DNA from: CAKVOD01 sp964606505
GTDB lineage: Bacteria > Bacillota > Clostridia > Christensenellales > UBA1242
DNA length: 64,000 nt
Reading direction: 5' to 3'
Assembly: GCA_964606505.1 (NCBI GenBank)
Contig: CAZSGM010000001.1
Span: forward strand, 257,129-321,128
The position numbers and the translations under genes were made by a program. Shown here piece by piece: positions 16,682 to 26,138 of this stretch. The notes under the pieces are model-generated. The model was not told the origin of the DNA and did no database searches. It was given only the letters and a program-made list of their open reading frames with translations. How positions within the stretch are numbered: the first letter of the stretch is position 1; the number at the start of each line of letters is the position of its first letter.

Positions 16682-16948
16682 TAATTTAGAAAATGGCAAT
16701 ATCTGCATTGAAAGTGTAAAACCTATTAATAGATAAGCGGATTAATTTATCAAAAAAACTAGAAAATTAAATATAAAATGACAATTTTAGTGCAATAATT
16801 AAAAATAATGAGTGAAAATTGGTAAAATTTAAACTATCAAACTCAAATGCAAAAATTAAAAGGATAAAAACCAAACAATAAAAAGCAGTTCTAAATCACA
16901 AAAAGTTCATTTAAACTAGCGCGAGCGCAAAAACAAAGGGGACGACAA

Positions 16949-18532
16949 ATGAAAAATGTTAAACCACAAATAAAAAGCAAAACCAAGGTTAAGAGTATGT
17001 TTGACTTTATGAGAGAGGAAAATGCCCAAGCGCAAACTTCCGACTCCCAAGTTTTGCAGGACGAAAACAACAGCGTGGAGCAAACCACCGCAGCAGTCGG
17101 CGCAACTACCCAATCAGACGCGCCCGTCCAAAACACAGACGGCGCGTCAACTAAGGGCAGCGCCCCAAACAAAGGCGGGGCGGCAACCAAAAGCCGTGCG
17201 AAAAACAAGGGAACGCCGACAAAAGGCAAGACCGCTGCAAGCAAAACGCCTGCCGAGTCTGAAACACCCGATGTGTTGACAAAAGTTGAAGATGTAACCC
17301 AATCTTCTGCAAGTTCGCCGGCAGAACTTCAAAGAGTGGCAAAATCTCAATCGCGTAGCAAAACTAAAGGCGCGACCCCCAAAACGGAAAAACAAGACAA
17401 AACTTCAGCCGCGCAAGCTGACAAAACACTTGCCGCTGTTCAATCGCAAGAGCTCAATGAGGCGGCAAACATTCAGCGTGAATGGAAAGAGGTAAAACCA
17501 ATTATTAAAAACGGATATGTTCGCGACCGCAGCGAAATTGAGGAAACGGACGAAATTGACGAGTTTGAAGGTGGCAAGGCGGACGTAGTTTCGGACATTG
17601 AGACAGGAGAGGCGGATAACGCTAACAATGTTGGGGCGCAACAGCAAGAGTCGAGCGAGGATGACATTGAGTCGGACAAGCCAGAAAGTGGCGCGCAAAC
17701 AAATTCAAATGGAGTGGTTGTTTTAAAGCGAACCCGTGGCGAAGTGAGTGTTGACGGCAACAAGCACGGGAAAGACCGCAAGGGCGAGGATGATGCAGTT
17801 GCTGCTGCGCCTGCTGTTGTAAAAAAGCGAAACATTGTAGAAGTTGAGAGCAAAACATACGACGGGAGCGCTCCCGCCGCGGCGGAAAAGGTTACCTTTA
17901 AGCAGTATATGAAGGGTGTCGGCGTGAAAATTGCGCGCGGGTGGGATAGTTTTATTCACCGCAAGGGCGCGGTTAGGTTTTTGGCACTCTGCGCAGTGTT
18001 TGTCGTGCTGGTGGTCGTTATGATAATTTACGCGTCCGCAAACCGCACAAATATTAAGGATATTTTCGGCGATACGTGCAGGGCGTTTGTCTATGAGACG
18101 GGCGAGGTTACAGGCACGGGCAGTTATAAGAAAATTGAAACTAGCGAACTTGCAAAGGATATTCCAAACGAGAAATATGCTAGGAACTACCAGTTCATCG
18201 AGTTTACCGGCAAGGATATGGGTAAAACTATCCCGCTAGAAAAAATTGAGTTCGGGATTTACACGGACGACCCGAATTTGCGAGTTCTTGTAAAATTGAC
18301 AATTTACTATGGCGATACCCCTCACTTGACGCTAAATTTGTCGGAAACGCCTGCGCAAAGGGTTGGGACGCGCGTTCTGTTCCAGTTATCAAATCAAGGT
18401 ATCGACTTTAAGGGCGAAACAACAATTAAGGTTGAGTTTGCTTGCTACGATAAAACCGAATATGGAAATTTTGGAGAAAGCGCAGATAAAATCAATCCCG
18501 CATTCGTAATTTACAATCTTAATTATAGGTAA
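16949..18532 (+). CDS. Unknown membrane protein with long disordered N-terminus
   Basis: 527 residues, not recognised. Residues 1 to about 320 are low-complexity (Lys/Thr/Ala/Ser/Glu/Gln) and probably disordered and cytoplasmic. A single transmembrane helix follows (about 342-363, RFLALCAVFVVLVVVMIIYA), then an approximately 165-residue domain outside the membrane with many beta-like segments (VLVKLTIYYGDTPHLTLNL, TTIKVEFACYDK). No signal peptide, catalytic motif or repeats are seen. ATG 16949 has AAAGGGG upstream. Possibly a cell-envelope or division-associated bitopic protein, but that is only a guess from topology. Confidence 0.6.
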   Translation: MKNVKPQIKSKTKVKSMFDFMREENAQAQTSDSQVLQDENNSVEQTTAAVGATTQSDAPVQNTDGASTKGSAPNKGGAATKSRAKNKGTPTKGKTAASKTPAESETPDVLTKVEDVTQSSASSPAELQRVAKSQSRSKTKGATPKTEKQDKTSAAQADKTLAAVQSQELNEAANIQREWKEVKPIIKNGYVRDRSEIEETDEIDEFEGGKADVVSDIETGEADNANNVGAQQQESSEDDIESDKPESGAQTNSNGVVVLKRTRGEVSVDGNKHGKDRKGEDDAVAAAPAVVKKRNIVEVESKTYDGSAPAAAEKVTFKQYMKGVGVKIARGWDSFIHRKGAVRFLALCAVFVVLVVVMIIYASANRTNIKDIFGDTCRAFVYETGEVTGTGSYKKIETSELAKDIPNEKYARNYQFIEFTGKDMGKTIPLEKIEFGIYTDDPNLRVLVKLTIYYGDTPHLTLNLSETPAQRVGTRVLFQLSNQGIDFKGETTIKVEFACYDKTEYGNFGESADKINPAFVIYNLNYR

Positions 18533-18652
18533 TTCAAAAATTGCAGCAAATGCAAAATTACGTGGTGCAAAAGTTGTATATAAAGTTATGTGTATAATGG
18601 GAAAATAATGATTTAAATAGATAAGCAAACAATTATATTTGAGTTTGCGACA

Positions 18653-18690
18653 AAACGCGCTGCTAAAAACGGCGCGTTTATGTTTTCTTA
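18653..18690 (+). terminator. Probable terminator
   Basis: AAACGCGC (18653-18660) and GCGCGTTT (18672-18679) around an 11-nt loop, followed by a broken T-run. The next promoter begins right after it. Confidence 0.55.
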
Positions 18691-18719
18691 TTGACAAACT
18701 GGGCAAATTGTGTTAAAAT
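18691..18719 (+). promoter_or_regulatory. Extended -10 promoter
   Basis: TTGACA (18691-18696), 17 bp, TAAAAT (18714-18719), with TGT just before the -10. Followed by GGAGCGG and ATG 18746. Confidence 0.85.
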
Positions 18720-18745
18720 TCCAATGATTTAGGAGCGGTGAAATT

Positions 18746-19522
18746 ATGGATGAAAGATTTAAACAAGTAGTGTTTAATGTGAGAGTTATGGACGACGACT
18801 CGCGCAACAGGGAAATAGTGTACGGACTTGTCGATGACTATACTAATCACTTGAGCGTACAGTCGGGGCAGATTAGGGCGAGAAAGTACAAAAACTGCGT
18901 CGTCGTTAGTAGCAGTATGCGCGGCGAGTGTGAGATGATGTTGGTTTTAGATACGAGTAAACTTGACTCTCTGAAGTCGGTACAATTGGCAGGCAGCGTG
19001 CTTGGTGGGCTTAAATGTAAGGGTATTAAGCGCGAATTAGAGAGATTTGATATAGACTTTTTTGATTATGCGCAATTTCTTAGCGATAAAGCGGCAATCT
19101 TTACTTTAAACATAAGACAGGCAATGATTTCAAGTATTATTAACGATGATTGTGTCGGTTATGTTTATATGGATAAAGAAACCCGCAATAAAATTGCAAA
19201 CAATGAATATGCTGCTCCATCGCTTGAGCAAATCAAAACTGCGTATTTAAACGCGATTAATGAAGAGCCAACCCCTCGCGAAGAAATGGCAGGGCTCAAC
19301 TGCTTTATTAAAGGAAAAAACAACGACGCGGTTGCGCCAGTAGGCGGTGAGAACGGAGCGCAAAACGCAAACGGCGGTTCCGTTGACAAACAAAAGCGGG
19401 AGTTTATAAAACAGCGCGGCGACTGCTTACATTGTATTCCGCCTGTAAAGCCGGCAAAAGTTGCTCGCAGCGATTGCGACGTGCAAAGTAGTTTGCAAGA
19501 TTTCTTTGACGCTAGTAAATAA
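18746..19522 (+). CDS. Unknown cytoplasmic protein
   Basis: 258 residues, not recognised. No signal peptide or membrane helix. Residues 1 to about 180 look folded, with alternating hydrophobic strands (NCVVVSSSMRGECEMMLVLDTS) and an amphipathic helical part (FDYAQFLSDKAAIFTLNIRQAM). The C-terminal about 80 residues are polar, with a Cys pair CLHC near 231-234. It has its own strong promoter and a GGAGCGG ribosome site, so it is a real, probably well-expressed gene. No function is proposed. Confidence 0.6.
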   Translation: MDERFKQVVFNVRVMDDDSRNREIVYGLVDDYTNHLSVQSGQIRARKYKNCVVVSSSMRGECEMMLVLDTSKLDSLKSVQLAGSVLGGLKCKGIKRELERFDIDFFDYAQFLSDKAAIFTLNIRQAMISSIINDDCVGYVYMDKETRNKIANNEYAAPSLEQIKTAYLNAINEEPTPREEMAGLNCFIKGKNNDAVAPVGGENGAQNANGGSVDKQKREFIKQRGDCLHCIPPVKPAKVARSDCDVQSSLQDFFDASK

Positions 19523-19573
19523 TTTAGATTTGATAATGCGGGTTCGCAAAACGCAGAATTTGGGAAACTGCAA

Positions 19574-19602
19574 TTGAAAAATGACAAACAGCAGTTTAAT
19601 AT
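19574..19602 (+). promoter_or_regulatory. Possible metS promoter
   Basis: TTGAAA (19574-19579), 17 bp, TAATAT (19597-19602). The leader would contain the 18-bp duplication. Confidence 0.5.
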
Positions 19603-19619
19603 AAAAAGCAATTTAACAC

Positions 19620-19655
19620 GCAAAAACAATCAAGTATGCAAAAACAATCAAGTAC
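19620..19655 (+). repeat. 18-bp tandem duplication in the metS leader
   Basis: GCAAAAACAATCAAGTAT (19620-19637) is repeated with one change at the last base (19638-19655). Confidence 0.75.
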
Positions 19656-19722
19656 GAAATAATTAATAAAAATGCAAAACAATAAAATTACGCAAGGCGG
19701 GGGCGATTGCAAGAGGATGACT

Positions 19723-21387
19723 ATGAAAAAAGATAGAAAGGTTTTTATTGGTGGCGCTTGGCCATACGCAAACAATTCACTGCACTTTGGGCACTTAGTG
19801 GCGTTGTTACCGGGGGACATAATCGCGAGATACCACAGAATGTGTGGGGATAAGGTTGTCTATGTTTCGGGCTCGGACTGCCACGGTACGCCGATAACAT
19901 TGCGCGCACAGAAACTCGGGGTTACGCCGCAGGAGATAGCGGAACATTATTACAGCGAGGCTAAGGGCGTTTTTGAGGCGCTTGACTTCACTTACGACTT
20001 GTACACGAAAACGTACGACGAGTTTCACTATAAAAAAGTGCAAGAGTACATCAAGAAAATCGCCGAGAACGGGTTTCTCTACGAAAAGGACGAGCCCGAG
20101 GATTACTGCGAGCACTGCCAAAAGTTTTTGGCTGACCGCGACGTTGTTGGGACTTGCCCACTTTGCGGCGGCGAGGCAACGGGCGACCAGTGCGACAGCT
20201 GTTACAGCGCGCTAACGCCCGATATGCTCAAGGACAAACACTGCAAAACTTGCGGCGGCGCGACAACTTTGAAAAATAACCGCCATATGTACTTTGCGCT
20301 CTCTAAGTTTGAGAAACAACTGCAGGACTTTGTCGCAAAGTTCGGCGGAAACTGGCGCCAAACTGCTATCAACGAAACAAATAAGTACATCAACGAAGGG
20401 TTGCGCGACAGGGCGATTACGCGCCAACTAAACTGGGGGATTCCTGTTCCGTTTGAAGGTTTTGAGGACAAAAGATTGTATGTGTGGATTGAGGCGGTGT
20501 TTGGGTACCTGACCGCGGGAGAGCGCGCTTGCGAGAGTTTGGGTTACAACTTTGCGGACTTTGCGCAGAACGACGACGCGCTGACGTATTACACGCACGG
20601 CAAGGATAATGTCGTTTTCCACACCGTCATTTGGCCTGCGCTGCTTGAGGCGTTGAAAGGGAATTACACATTGCCAAAATATATCGTTTCGTGCGAGTTT
20701 ATGAATATGAACAACGCAAAAATGAGCAAGAGCAAGGGCAATTATATGACCGTCAACTCACTCATCAAGCAGTTCGACTCCGACACAATTAGGTACTACT
20801 TTACGCTCAACAACCCTGAGAGAAAAGATTCAAACTTCTCGCTCGACGATTTCATTAACATCCACAACAAACACCTTGTCGGTGGGTTTGGGAACTTTGT
20901 CAACAGAAACCTCGCGTTCCTCGTCAAAAAGTTTGATGGCGTGCTTCCTAAAGAGGAGGTTTCAAAACTTGTTGCCGACGAAACGCAGCGCACATATAAG
21001 GTTGTTGAGGAACTGTTTGAAAAGTGTGAACTTAGAGAAGCGGTTAACACGATTTATAACTATATTCAGTTTGCAAATAAGTATTACGACGAAAGCGCGC
21101 CATGGGTGCTTGCAAAGGAAGATGTTGCTAAATTTAACCAAGTTACAAGCGATTGCATTTATATGATTTGTAATATTGCAAACCTACTGCGCCCAATCAC
21201 GCCGAAAGCCTGCCAAAAGATTTTTAACCTACTTAAAATTGAGGACAACGGCTTTGATGTCGTCAAATGTGGCGCAGTCGACAAACTTGAAAACGTCGAC
21301 ATCCTGTTTGAAAAAATTGACCCCGACAAAGTTGAAATCGAACCGCCTGTTGATACCTTTGTCGAAAAAATGAATAACCAAAACTAA
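19723..21387 (+). CDS. metS: Methionyl-tRNA synthetase
   Basis: Charges tRNA-Met. From ATG 19723 (554 residues): FIGGAWPYANNSLHFGH (HIGH motif at about 21-24), GSDCHGTPI, a connective domain with a double zinc-binding set (CEHC, CPLC, CDSC and CKTC, about 128-190), VWIEAVFGY, and KMSKS at about 333-337. The C-terminal tRNA-binding (EMAP/Arc1-like) domain found in many MetRS is absent; the protein ends after the anticodon-binding helices. An AAGAGGA precedes 19723. Earlier in-frame ATGs (19672, 19717) would add a non-conserved N-terminus. In Bacillus metS also lies near rsmI. Confidence 0.95.
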   Translation: MKKDRKVFIGGAWPYANNSLHFGHLVALLPGDIIARYHRMCGDKVVYVSGSDCHGTPITLRAQKLGVTPQEIAEHYYSEAKGVFEALDFTYDLYTKTYDEFHYKKVQEYIKKIAENGFLYEKDEPEDYCEHCQKFLADRDVVGTCPLCGGEATGDQCDSCYSALTPDMLKDKHCKTCGGATTLKNNRHMYFALSKFEKQLQDFVAKFGGNWRQTAINETNKYINEGLRDRAITRQLNWGIPVPFEGFEDKRLYVWIEAVFGYLTAGERACESLGYNFADFAQNDDALTYYTHGKDNVVFHTVIWPALLEALKGNYTLPKYIVSCEFMNMNNAKMSKSKGNYMTVNSLIKQFDSDTIRYYFTLNNPERKDSNFSLDDFINIHNKHLVGGFGNFVNRNLAFLVKKFDGVLPKEEVSKLVADETQRTYKVVEELFEKCELREAVNTIYNYIQFANKYYDESAPWVLAKEDVAKFNQVTSDCIYMICNIANLLRPITPKACQKIFNLLKIEDNGFDVVKCGAVDKLENVDILFEKIDPDKVEIEPPVDTFVEKMNNQN

Positions 21388-21671
21388 CGCTAAAATAAAA
21401 ATGCCAAAATAAAATGGGAATTTTGATCATATCAATTTTAAAATAGATAATCAATTATATAAAAATTAGACTATATATTGATACGCATTATTAATGATAC
21501 GGTTTATTAATAATGCACTCTATTGATAGTTTGCTATTGCTAGTACCAAGAGATTACTAGCGTCAAATTTTTAGTATCTATGTAATCCAGCGCAATGATA
21601 AGTCTTGAGGGATAAATAAATAAAACATTATAGTCAAAAAAGAATTTGTGAAAAAAGTAGTTTAATTTTAG

Positions 21672-21711
21672 TATCTAAGCAATTGTAAGTTTGAATTGCT
21701 TAGATATTTTT
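21672..21711 (+). terminator. Intrinsic terminator of the 'TAAGCAATT' hairpin family
   Basis: TATCTAAGCAATT (21672-21684) and AATTGCTTAGATA (21694-21706), a 13-bp perfect stem with a 9-nt loop, then TTTTTATTT. Related hairpins are at 25744, 46446, 57536 and 63376. Confidence 0.8.
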
Positions 21712-22047
21712 ATTTCCGCAGTATTCATAATGCGACCTCAAAATATTGTGTAACTCGCCGCGCGCTTTTGCGTGGTGCCTACGCAATGTAACTATCTACG
21801 CAAGCGCCAGCCGTCCACAAAGCATTCATTACTCACAAAATAGTCGCCGCTTGCAAAGCAACTTCTACCCGCAAAACAGCTTCCGCGCAAGACAACTACC
21901 ACAAAAAAAATGGCTATTTCAAGCCAAACTGCACTTGCATATAAAAAAAGTTTTTACGCCTCAAGCCGAAAAACTTCCCCGAATTGGCAAAAGTTTACGG
22001 GTAGACTAGAAAAACTTCCCTAAAATCGCACTTTTTTGTGTCTATAC

Positions 22048-22122
22048 TTGACAAAATGGGGTAAAATGCAACTTTTGTCAACTGCCACTTGACAAAAACA
22101 GCAAAAATACTACTTTTGTCAA
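22048..22122 (+). promoter_or_regulatory. Two tandem operator-like inverted repeats
   Basis: TTGACAAAA at 22048-22056 and 22089-22097, and its inverse TTTTGTCAA at 22073-22081 and 22114-22122. The same pair repeats with a 41-bp period (about four helical turns), each half-site pair 16 bp apart. It sits directly upstream of the promoter of the DUF4143 gene, so a dimeric regulator could bind here. Inference from pattern only. Confidence 0.55.
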
Positions 22123-22131
22123 CTGAAAGTG

Positions 22132-22160
22132 TTTACTTTTTGAATGTTTTTTGCTATAAT
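22132..22160 (+). promoter_or_regulatory. Promoter of the DUF4143 ATPase gene
   Basis: TTTACT (22132-22137), 17 bp, TATAAT (22155-22160), followed by GGGGAGAGGAGGG and ATG 22184. Confidence 0.7.
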
Positions 22161-22183
22161 AAAGGGGAGAGGAGGGAAATGAT

Positions 22184-23398
22184 ATGGTTATTGAAAGAGA
22201 GTTGTATGTAAAACAGATAAAAAATATGTTGTCAAATGAGCAAATTAAGGTAATTACAGGCGCGAGAAGGTGCGGCAAGTCTTATTTGTTGGATTTGATA
22301 ATTGAAACCTTGAAAGGCGACGGCGTGGCGGACGACCACATTATTAAGTTGGCAATGGAAGATATGTCGAATAAATTTTTGCGCGACGGGGATGTTTGTC
22401 ACCAATTTTTGATTGACAAAATCAAGGATGACGACAAGTATTATGTGCTAATTGACGAGGTCCAAATGATTGACAGTTGGGAGCAGGTTGTTAATTCCTT
22501 GCGACTTAGGAACACGAGTATAGTAATTACGGGTTCCAACTCGAAGATTTTGTCGGGCGAACTTGCAACGTTGCTTTCGGGCAGGTATGTTGAATTTCAA
22601 TTGCGAACGGTGTCATTTTCTGAATATTACAACAGTTTGCGCAAAATGAGCAACAGTAGCATAGATGTAAGGAACTGCATTGAAGAGTATATTAAAAATG
22701 GCGGCTACCCGATTGTGCTTTCGTCAAATATGGATAATTATCAGATTTCAAGTATTGTAACAGATATCTTCCATTCAACAGTTCTAAAAGACGTTGTTAT
22801 GCGCAACGGGATAAAGGACGAGGTGCTACTTGGCAAACTTGTTGACTACTTATTTGACAATGTTGGCAACCTAATTTCAATAAGAAAAGTTGTCGATTAT
22901 TTGAATAGTAACGGAACAAAAACCAATGCGCAAACAATTAGCAACTATGTAAAAGCGCTTGAAAAGGCGTTTGTTGTAGAAAAAGTGCCAAGATACGATA
23001 TTAAAGGCAAGGAACTGCTTACAAGCATCGACAAGTACTATGTCGCCGACCATTCGCTAATGTATGTAAGGCGCGGGTATTCCTTTGATTACATTGGGCA
23101 GGTGTTGGAAAATATTGTCTACAACGACCTAAAAAGTCGCGGCTACAAAGTTTACGTCGGGAAGTTTGGAGATAAGGAAATTGATTTTATCGCCGAGTTC
23201 CCAAACCAAAAGGTTTACGTCCAAGTCTCTTATAGTATTGCAAACGCCGATACGCTAAGTAGAGAGTTGCAGCCGCTTATGGATGTTAGGGACAACTACA
23301 AAAAGTATATTGTAACAATGGACTCGCTGGCAAGTGGCAATAAGGACGGGATAGAATTTATTTATTTGCCTAATTTCTTATTAAAAGATAACTTGTAA
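22184..23398 (+). CDS. AAA ATPase with DUF4143 (PD-(D/E)XK-like) C-terminus
   Basis: 404 residues of the common prokaryotic 'ATP-binding protein, DUF4143' family. Walker A is GARRCGKS (about 26-33), Walker B-like YYVLIDEVQMI, sensor VITGSNSKIL, then LSGRYVEFQLRTVSFSEY, a family hallmark. A winged-helix-like region follows (ISIRKVVDYLNSNG, TISNYVKALEKAFVVEKVPRYD). The C-terminal DUF4143 domain has a nuclease-like core KEIDFIAE and VYVQVSY. The biological role of the family is not established; members are accessory, often multicopy and horizontally spread. It is monocistronic, with its own promoter and an unusual operator-like array upstream. Confidence 0.88.
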   Translation: MVIERELYVKQIKNMLSNEQIKVITGARRCGKSYLLDLIIETLKGDGVADDHIIKLAMEDMSNKFLRDGDVCHQFLIDKIKDDDKYYVLIDEVQMIDSWEQVVNSLRLRNTSIVITGSNSKILSGELATLLSGRYVEFQLRTVSFSEYYNSLRKMSNSSIDVRNCIEEYIKNGGYPIVLSSNMDNYQISSIVTDIFHSTVLKDVVMRNGIKDEVLLGKLVDYLFDNVGNLISIRKVVDYLNSNGTKTNAQTISNYVKALEKAFVVEKVPRYDIKGKELLTSIDKYYVADHSLMYVRRGYSFDYIGQVLENIVYNDLKSRGYKVYVGKFGDKEIDFIAEFPNQKVYVQVSYSIANADTLSRELQPLMDVRDNYKKYIVTMDSLASGNKDGIEFIYLPNFLLKDNL

Positions 23399-23826
23399 GT
23401 ACAACTTTCACTGGACATAATTTATTGCCAAAGAATAGTTTGTTTGTAATTTTTGCTAAATGGCAATTACACCGCATTTTCTGCAAAAAAAACAACTGAA
23501 TGATAAAAGAAATAGTGGCAGTGAGTGTTTTTGCTAAAATGGGCTTGCAAATGTAGCTTATTGCCGAAATGCAGTTTGCGAACTTTCACTTAGTATAGTT
23601 AGTTGACGTGGTTTTGTTCAAACGCAGTTTTCAAGAATTATAGTTGTAAGTATTTAATTTAATCGGTTACCCAAAAATAAAAGGGCAAATATTGAAAAAG
23701 AACTTGATTTTTAATTGTAAATGATATATACTATCTATAAATAAAAGGAAGAACCATTATTTTGTGCTTTGGTTCGGTTTTGGCGCGCGCGTAATTTGCG
23801 GCTTGCCAAACAAAAAGAGGGAGTAA
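23399..23826. other. Intergenic region
   Basis: About 428 bp, AT-rich, with loosely repeated TTTTTGCTAAA-like words but no clear terminator. The promoter of the next gene is at 23704-23732. Confidence 0.5.
23704..23732 (+). promoter_or_regulatory. Promoter of the beta-solenoid protein gene
   Basis: TTGATT (23704-23709), 17 bp, TATACT (23727-23732). The leader is about 88 nt and ends in AGAGGGAG. Confidence 0.7.
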
Positions 23827-25581
23827 ATGTCAGTATTAAAAGGAATTTTTGTTTACACACTTATTTTCATTGGATTGGTTATAGGTGTGGGAGTTATTTT
23901 GGTCGGGATAATGTACTTTTTCCCTTCCGTTTCAATTTTTGGTTATAAGTTTTATCACGGGAACGACGCGGGCGCAACCTACGATGTTGTTTCAAAACTT
24001 GATACGACGGAGACGACTGTTGATAATAATATTATCAATATCGATAAGAGTATTACCGACAACCTTGACGCGGTCGAAATCATCGCGGACGAGTACAACA
24101 TTGAGGTCGCTATATTTAAAGGAACACTTGCCGATACGAATTTCAGAGTTGAGTTCACGAGGTCGTTGACTGGGTTCATCAACAAAGAAAGCGAGGGACC
24201 AAAGTTCTCAGTTAGCGCTAGTCAAAAGGCGCTTTCTGGCGAAACAACAAATAAAAATGTCGTAACTTTTGCAGTCAGCGAGCCAGACGGCTTGTATATG
24301 AACCGCAACGCGCACATCACCGTTTGGATTTCCGACACAATCGCGGGCGGGAACTTGAAAGACTTGCGCATTGAAAGCGGGCGCGGGCACGTAGACTTCA
24401 GGCAGGGCTTTGTTTCAGAACTCGATACGAGCGGAAACCCAACGCTCAATGTTGATAACCTATCAATTGTAGACAATTCAAACACTGTTAATTTAAAGTA
24501 TGTCAATATCAAAAAGAGTTTGCGCATTGACGCCGACTCAAGCGACTTTGTGTACGAGGACGACCTCGCGTGCGATGTTACGCTAAAGGTTAAGAAAGGA
24601 AAGTTTAAGTTTGCGGACATCAACAAACGCAGCGCGGACGACAGGCCTGAGGTTATCGTCGACGCAGTTAACGCAGACGTCCAGTTTGGGGTTGTCGACG
24701 CCGAAACTGTTCGCTTGACGAGCGACTACGGTTTGTTTAGGGTCGAAACAATTAAGGGCGACTTTACTTCGCTTAGCCACGCAATCACAGACTCAAACAA
24801 CGCCTGCGACTTGCAAATCGGCACAATTGAAGGCTGCGTTACAATCCAAAACGACTCGGGTAAAATCGTTATTGACCAAGTCGGGCTTGTAAACAAAACA
24901 TATGGGCGCACGGACTTGAACATTGATACAAAATCGGGCAATGTTACAATCAAAAACTGCTTTGCGAAAAGCGCGGATATTACTTCTACTCGCGGGGCAA
25001 TCAAACTCGGGAACGCGCTCTTTGGCGGAAAAATTACAACAACCTATGGTTCGGTTACTGTCGACTTTATGAAAGAGGACGCAACTATTGAAGGTGTTTC
25101 AAGTAGCGATATTAGCGACGCGGTTGCTAACCTAAAAGAAAAGGCACTTTCTATTAGTACAGGCGTTGAAAAGGGCGACGGCTCAATAACAGTCAACAAC
25201 GTGCGCGGGAACGTTACGCTAAAGTCGGGCGGTTCGGGGAACATTAACGCGACGTTCAGCGATGTTACGGGCGCTAACGTGCTTGAAAGCACGCGCGGAA
25301 GTGTTGACGTTGTTGTCCCTCAAGTTATCCACACAGATATTACGGGCGGACAATGCACGGGTATGTGGCTCAGCTGGGAAGCAAAAAATGCGGACGTTCA
25401 CATTGTTAACTATTCGTCAACAAAAAATAAGTCCACAGCTGCCGAAAAATACAACAAAACATACGACGCAGTGTACGTTGGCGGCGAGTTCGAGGACACC
25501 AGCAACCCAACCAAAATGAAAATTAAAGCAAACAATAGGGCGTCAGTTTACGACGTCGGGCATAAAAATATGGCGGCATAA
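23827..25581 (+). CDS. Membrane-anchored DUF4097-like adhesin-type protein
   Basis: 584 residues. One N-terminal membrane helix (about 7-32) and no signal-peptidase site of the usual kind, so it is probably anchored with the rest outside. From about 160 onward it is a long series of short beta-strand repeats (LRIESGRGHVDFRQG, LTSDYGLFRVETIKGDF, LNIDTKSGNVTIKN, ADITSTRGAIKLGN, ITTTYGSVTVDF, LESTRGSVDVVV). Such 'xxxSxxGxVxV' repeats are typical of DUF4097/DUF4098-type putative adhesins that form a beta-solenoid. Ligand unknown. AGAGGGAG precedes the ATG. Followed by a strong hairpin terminator. Confidence 0.75.
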   Translation: MSVLKGIFVYTLIFIGLVIGVGVILVGIMYFFPSVSIFGYKFYHGNDAGATYDVVSKLDTTETTVDNNIINIDKSITDNLDAVEIIADEYNIEVAIFKGTLADTNFRVEFTRSLTGFINKESEGPKFSVSASQKALSGETTNKNVVTFAVSEPDGLYMNRNAHITVWISDTIAGGNLKDLRIESGRGHVDFRQGFVSELDTSGNPTLNVDNLSIVDNSNTVNLKYVNIKKSLRIDADSSDFVYEDDLACDVTLKVKKGKFKFADINKRSADDRPEVIVDAVNADVQFGVVDAETVRLTSDYGLFRVETIKGDFTSLSHAITDSNNACDLQIGTIEGCVTIQNDSGKIVIDQVGLVNKTYGRTDLNIDTKSGNVTIKNCFAKSADITSTRGAIKLGNALFGGKITTTYGSVTVDFMKEDATIEGVSSSDISDAVANLKEKALSISTGVEKGDGSITVNNVRGNVTLKSGGSGNINATFSDVTGANVLESTRGSVDVVVPQVIHTDITGGQCTGMWLSWEAKNADVHIVNYSSTKNKSTAAEKYNKTYDAVYVGGEFEDTSNPTKMKIKANNRASVYDVGHKNMAA

Positions 25582-25743
25582 CCACCATTGCGAAAGTTAG
25601 AAATGTACGCGAGTGCGGGCATACGCAATTGTGCGTCGTGTACAAAACAGGCACAATGCGTTAGCGTGGCGTGCGCAGGACGGGCAGTGGCGAATGATAA
25701 AATTGCTAACTAAAACATATTGTTGCAATTTGCCTATATTTAG

Positions 25744-25782
25744 TACCTAAGTAATTTCATTGAATTACTTAGGTATTTTTTA
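25744..25782 (+). terminator. Terminator, 'TAAGCAATT' family with compensatory changes
   Basis: TACCTAAGTAATT (25744-25756) and AATTACTTAGGTA (25763-25775), then TTTTTTATTT. Relative to the hairpin at 21672 two base pairs are changed on both arms, keeping pairing. Confidence 0.85.
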
Positions 25783-26020
25783 TTTCAACCGCATTTGTTG
25801 CGCAATCTATATTTAATGGCTGGGATGTGCAATTGTTTGCGCAAGCGGGGGTGTATTAAAGAATACAATATTAAAATGGTGGCAGTCTTGACGCAATTGG
25901 GCAGGCGCCACTTTTTTTGTCGCAAGATGTTGGGGCAAAGATAAATTGATTTAAGAAAGGGTAAAAATTTGAAAAAATGTAAAAAGTTTGGGGTAAATTT
26001 AATATGTAGCGACAAAATGT

Positions 26021-26049
26021 TTGACTAAAATTTCATAAAATTGTATAAT
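26021..26049 (+). promoter_or_regulatory. ldh promoter
   Basis: TTGACT (26021-26026), 17 bp, TATAAT (26044-26049). The leader of about 83 nt ends in GGGAGGTG. Confidence 0.85.
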
Positions 26050-26138
26050 TATGCCAATGCTAAGATGTGTGGGTTTACTTGTATGTCGAAGCAATGAACC
26101 ATTGAAGTAATTTTGCTGAGCGTTAATTGGGAGGTGCA

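Larger units (their letters stand above)
21388..22183. other. Long intergenic region between metS and the DUF4143 gene
   Basis: About 800 bp. It has a palindromic element GCATTATTAA (21485-21494) with TTAATAATGC (21507-21516), a strong terminator hairpin (21672-21711), a GC-richer stretch of degenerate CGCAAGC-like words (21750-21900), and the operator-like array before the next gene. The reading frame at 21746-22009 has no ribosome site. Confidence 0.6.
25582..26138. other. Intergenic region between the beta-solenoid gene and ldh
   Basis: Holds the hairpin terminator at 25744-25782 and, at its end, the ldh promoter at 26021-26049. Nothing else is supported. Confidence 0.6.

Noticed and set aside
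21746..22009. 87-residue frame upstream of the operator array
   Set aside because: Lies in degenerate CGCAAGC-like repeats, no ribosome site or promoter.
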